DNA of 6,842 bases from Planctomycetaceae bacterium UBA6163 (GTDB lineage: Bacteria; Planctomycetota; Planctomycetia; Pirellulales; Pirellulaceae): assembly GCA_002428205.1 (NCBI GenBank), contig DIUH01000085.1, positions 1 through 6,842 of the forward strand. Direction: 5' to 3'. Below the pieces are notes generated by a model that saw only the letters and a program-made list of their open reading frames with translations, was not told where the DNA came from and did not search any database. Positions within the stretch are counted from its first letter, which is position 1, and each line of letters begins with the position of its first letter. A program made the position numbers and the translations under genes. Shown here one piece after another: positions 4,919-6,842 of the stretch.

Positions 4919-6340
4919 GATCATGATGGTCATGGTAAGGATGATGCGCGGTTCCGCGATGCTTCGTCGCTGTCATCGTGCGACACCACTGTTGTCCCGC
5001 AATCCAATCGTTCGCTTGGCCCCGATTTGGTCCGCGCCTTGGCAGCGATATTGGTCGTTTATTTGCATGCCGGCGTCGCTTATCTGAATCATCCGATGCC
5101 GGGATTGGTGTGGTCAACACAAGATACGCCCAGCAGCGTGGTCAGCCATTTTTTTTGGTCGATCGAACTGTTCATCATGCCGCTGTTCCTGCTGTTGGCA
5201 GGTTTCTTTGCTTACCGCAGCTGGATCGCTAGCGGTGACGTCGGGCTGATTCGATCACGAGCGCGTCGATTGTTGGTGCCGATGTTGGCCGCTGCGGTTG
5301 TGCTGTTGCCGATCGATTATCTGATTTGGTTGGTCGGTTGGGTGATCGACGGATCTTTGTCAGCGGATCGGATCTGGCCGCCGAAGTTTCCTCGCGACAT
5401 GCGCCAGCACCTGTTCGGTTTCGCCCACCTGTGGTTTTTGCTGTACGTTTTTCTCTACTGCGTCGTCTTGGCCGGGTTCGGGCTGATCCGCCAACGTGCG
5501 TTTGCGCGGCCAGGCGAAGAAGCGACTGCTAGCGTTGAGCCGAGCGGCGGTCGATTTGGCAAATCTTCACAAGCTTTGTTTGCTTTGGCGTGTGCGCTAC
5601 CGTTGATCGGAACATGCGTATTGTGGTGGGCACCGGAGGTTGTATTCGGTTTCCAGCACGCATTCATGCCGGTGGCCAGCAAGTGGTTGTACAGCGGCAC
5701 GTTCTTTTTCGGCGGCGTGGCGATGGCCGCGATCGACCCCCGAATGAGCTTCGCAACCGCAAAGGCCGAGCGATTGATCGGTGTCGGAGCGGTTTGCGGA
5801 GTCGCGGCGATCTTATTGGGACAGTGGGCGATCGAGCGAGCCGATTCGACGTCGCTGGCAATGGAAATCGGATTGGTCGCCCGAGTCTCGCTGGCATCGT
5901 TGACGGTGGTTTCGGCGTGGACGACTTCGTTGGGATTGATCGGGCTGGGCAATCTCGCTTCGCCAATTTTGTTGCAACGACCACAAGCACGCCGAGCGAT
6001 CGCGTATTTGGCGGCGGCCAGTTTTTGGATCTACCTGGTCCATCATCCGATCGTCGCGCTGCTGCACATCGACTTAAAGCTGGTGCTGCCTGGGTTTTCG
6101 CCGTTGGCCAAATCGTTGATTGTGACGCTTGTCGCCCTTGGCATCGCGATCGCCAGCTACGAAGTGATGATTCGTGGCCGGGTGCTGGGTCGAGTTTTGG
6201 GGCTGGACGGATCGGCACAAAGACCGGCGCAAACGGCTGAGGTCACCAATGCAAACGAGTCGACAACGACCGGATTGCGGCAAGATTCGGCCACGCCAAC
6301 CATTTCGATGCCCGACCGGTCGATCCGCCGAGCGGCTTGA
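4898..6340 (+). CDS. Acyltransferase family 3 membrane protein, OpgC/MdoC-like
   Basis: 480 aa, polytopic, with about ten predicted membrane helices between residues 44 and 424. ATG 4898 is supported by GGAG at 4885-4888, 9 bases upstream. The acyltransferase-3 hallmarks are present: R46 and H57 in the first helix (LVRALAAILVVYLH), which fit the family's R-x10-H catalytic motif; a basic cytoplasmic motif RSRARRLLVPML (119-130); HLWFLLYV (177-184), close to the HLWFLLV of E. coli OpgC/MdoC; and FWIYLVHHPIVALLH (376-390) near the end. Family members transfer acyl groups such as acetyl or succinyl across the inner membrane onto cell-surface or periplasmic glycans. OpgC adds succinyl groups to osmoregulated periplasmic glucans. 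The donor and acceptor here cannot be read from the sequence, and no opgG/opgH partner is in the window. The first 36 residues are polar and Asp/His-rich, and the last 50 or so are low-complexity; both extend the usual core. Upstream transcription should stop at the terminator ending at 4844, so this gene needs its own promoter, which I could not identify. Confidence 0.88.
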   Translation: MSLSIFRDHDGHGKDDARFRDASSLSSCDTTVVPQSNRSLGPDLVRALAAILVVYLHAGVAYLNHPMPGLVWSTQDTPSSVVSHFFWSIELFIMPLFLLLAGFFAYRSWIASGDVGLIRSRARRLLVPMLAAAVVLLPIDYLIWLVGWVIDGSLSADRIWPPKFPRDMRQHLFGFAHLWFLLYVFLYCVVLAGFGLIRQRAFARPGEEATASVEPSGGRFGKSSQALFALACALPLIGTCVLWWAPEVVFGFQHAFMPVASKWLYSGTFFFGGVAMAAIDPRMSFATAKAERLIGVGAVCGVAAILLGQWAIERADSTSLAMEIGLVARVSLASLTVVSAWTTSLGLIGLGNLASPILLQRPQARRAIAYLAAASFWIYLVHHPIVALLHIDLKLVLPGFSPLAKSLIVTLVALGIAIASYEVMIRGRVLGRVLGLDGSAQRPAQTAEVTNANESTTTGLRQDSATPTISMPDRSIRRAA

Positions 6341-6411
6341 TCCGCAACGCACCCTCCCCGGCGGCGGGCGATCGGGGTACGATGCGGGATTCTGACTTGA
6401 AGGGGTTGGCG

Positions 6412-6842
6412 ATGGCCAAGGGGTTATTTACCCAAGGAATCTGTGTGCTGCTGGAGCATGCGATCGATTCCGAACAAATCGAATCGGCGCTCAGTGGCTT
6501 TGAAATTGTAGGTCGACACGAATCGACCGGGCCAGACGACCCGACATTTACGCTGGTCTTGCGGTTTCGGCCGGAAGTCGCCGGTCATGTCTTGGTGTCG
6601 CTGTCGCCCAAACCATGGCCCGACGATATGGGCGACCCCGAAGACTCGGCCGAATTGTTTGTCGCTTGGTCGCTAGGGCAATTCGGGCCGCTGGCGTTCC
6701 CCGGCTGTTTAGCACGCGCCTGTGAGCAGTCATGGGCGTGGGAAGAAGGCAAAGAGGCGCCGCTGCGGCATGTCGCTCATATCCGTGTGCTGACCAGTTA
6801 CGTGATCGGCCGTGACGAGGACGAAGAACAGGAATCGGGCAC
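6412..6842 (+). CDS. Uncharacterised conserved protein, 5' part only (possibly DUF4261-like)
   Basis: The frame runs off the window after 143 codons, with no stop reached. ATG 6412 is preferred because AAGGGG (6400-6405) lies 6 bases upstream; ATG 6382 is in frame but has a poorer site. The protein is soluble and acidic, without signal peptide or membrane segment. Readable segments are MAKGLFTQGICVLLE at the start, then VLRFRPEVAGHVLVSLSPKPWPDDMGDP (about 49-76), and AWSLGQFGPLAFPGCLARACEQSWAWEEG (about 85-113), followed by an acidic DEDEEQ run. The pattern of a small alpha/beta domain with WPD.MGDP and GPxxFPG...A...W resembles, from memory, proteins annotated as DUF4261. That assignment is tentative and no biochemical role is known to me. 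It starts 71 bases after the acyltransferase with no terminator between them, so read-through is possible. Confidence 0.75.
   Translation, partial: MAKGLFTQGICVLLEHAIDSEQIESALSGFEIVGRHESTGPDDPTFTLVLRFRPEVAGHVLVSLSPKPWPDDMGDPEDSAELFVAWSLGQFGPLAFPGCLARACEQSWAWEEGKEAPLRHVAHIRVLTSYVIGRDEDEEQESG

Noticed and set aside
6356..6377. CCCCG/CGGGG inverted repeat after the acyltransferase gene
   Set aside because: Only 5 bp with a 12-base loop and no T-run, so not a credible terminator.
6355..6383. TACGAT at 6378-6383 as a -10 box for the last gene
   Set aside because: The region 17 bases upstream (TCCCCG) has no resemblance to a -35 box. It could still be a promoter of another sigma type, but I cannot support it.

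Overview
The window looks like chromosomal DNA from a planctomycete, probably Rhodopirellula or another Pirellulaceae. The evidence is the moderately high G+C, the large family-poor secreted or envelope proteins, the long intergenic region with degenerate hairpin repeats, the very frequent CGATCG hexamer, and a protein N-terminus (VDYGWQP...EYIIQI) that I associate from memory with planctomycetes. No taxonomic marker gene is present, so this is an inference.

Layout, left to right. Bases 1-728 hold no convincing gene. They contain short dispersed and inverted repeats, two small 5-nt-loop hairpins, a UUCG-tetraloop hairpin, and an isolated strong ribosome binding site in front of a minimal ORF. 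Four genes follow, all on the + strand. (1) 729-2576 is a low-complexity protein of about 615 aa with a run of seven heptad-like repeats and one transmembrane segment near the C-terminus. (2) 2614-4764 is an exported or anchored TPR protein of about 716 aa, 37 bases after gene 1. (3) 4898-6340 is a polytopic acyltransferase-3 membrane enzyme resembling OpgC/MdoC. (4) 6412 to the window end is the first 143 codons of an uncharacterised soluble protein, possibly DUF4261-like.

Genes 1 and 2 are close enough to share a transcript. That transcript should end at a strong hairpin plus T-run at 4777-4844, which separates the pair from the acyltransferase. The hairpin is unusual: it can fold as a 15-bp outer stem carrying two small hairpins, a three-way junction that may derive from a mobile or repetitive palindrome. 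Genes 3 and 4 each have a good Shine-Dalgarno sequence and lie 71 bases apart, without a terminator between them.

Genes 1 to 3 suggest envelope functions: a membrane-tethered low-complexity protein, a periplasmic TPR scaffold and a membrane acyl transferase. Nothing in the sequence proves that they work together. I did not find a recognisable defence, mobile or biosynthetic system. The most notable items are the three-way-junction terminator, the repeat-laden leader region, and the unassigned gene 1/gene 2 pair.
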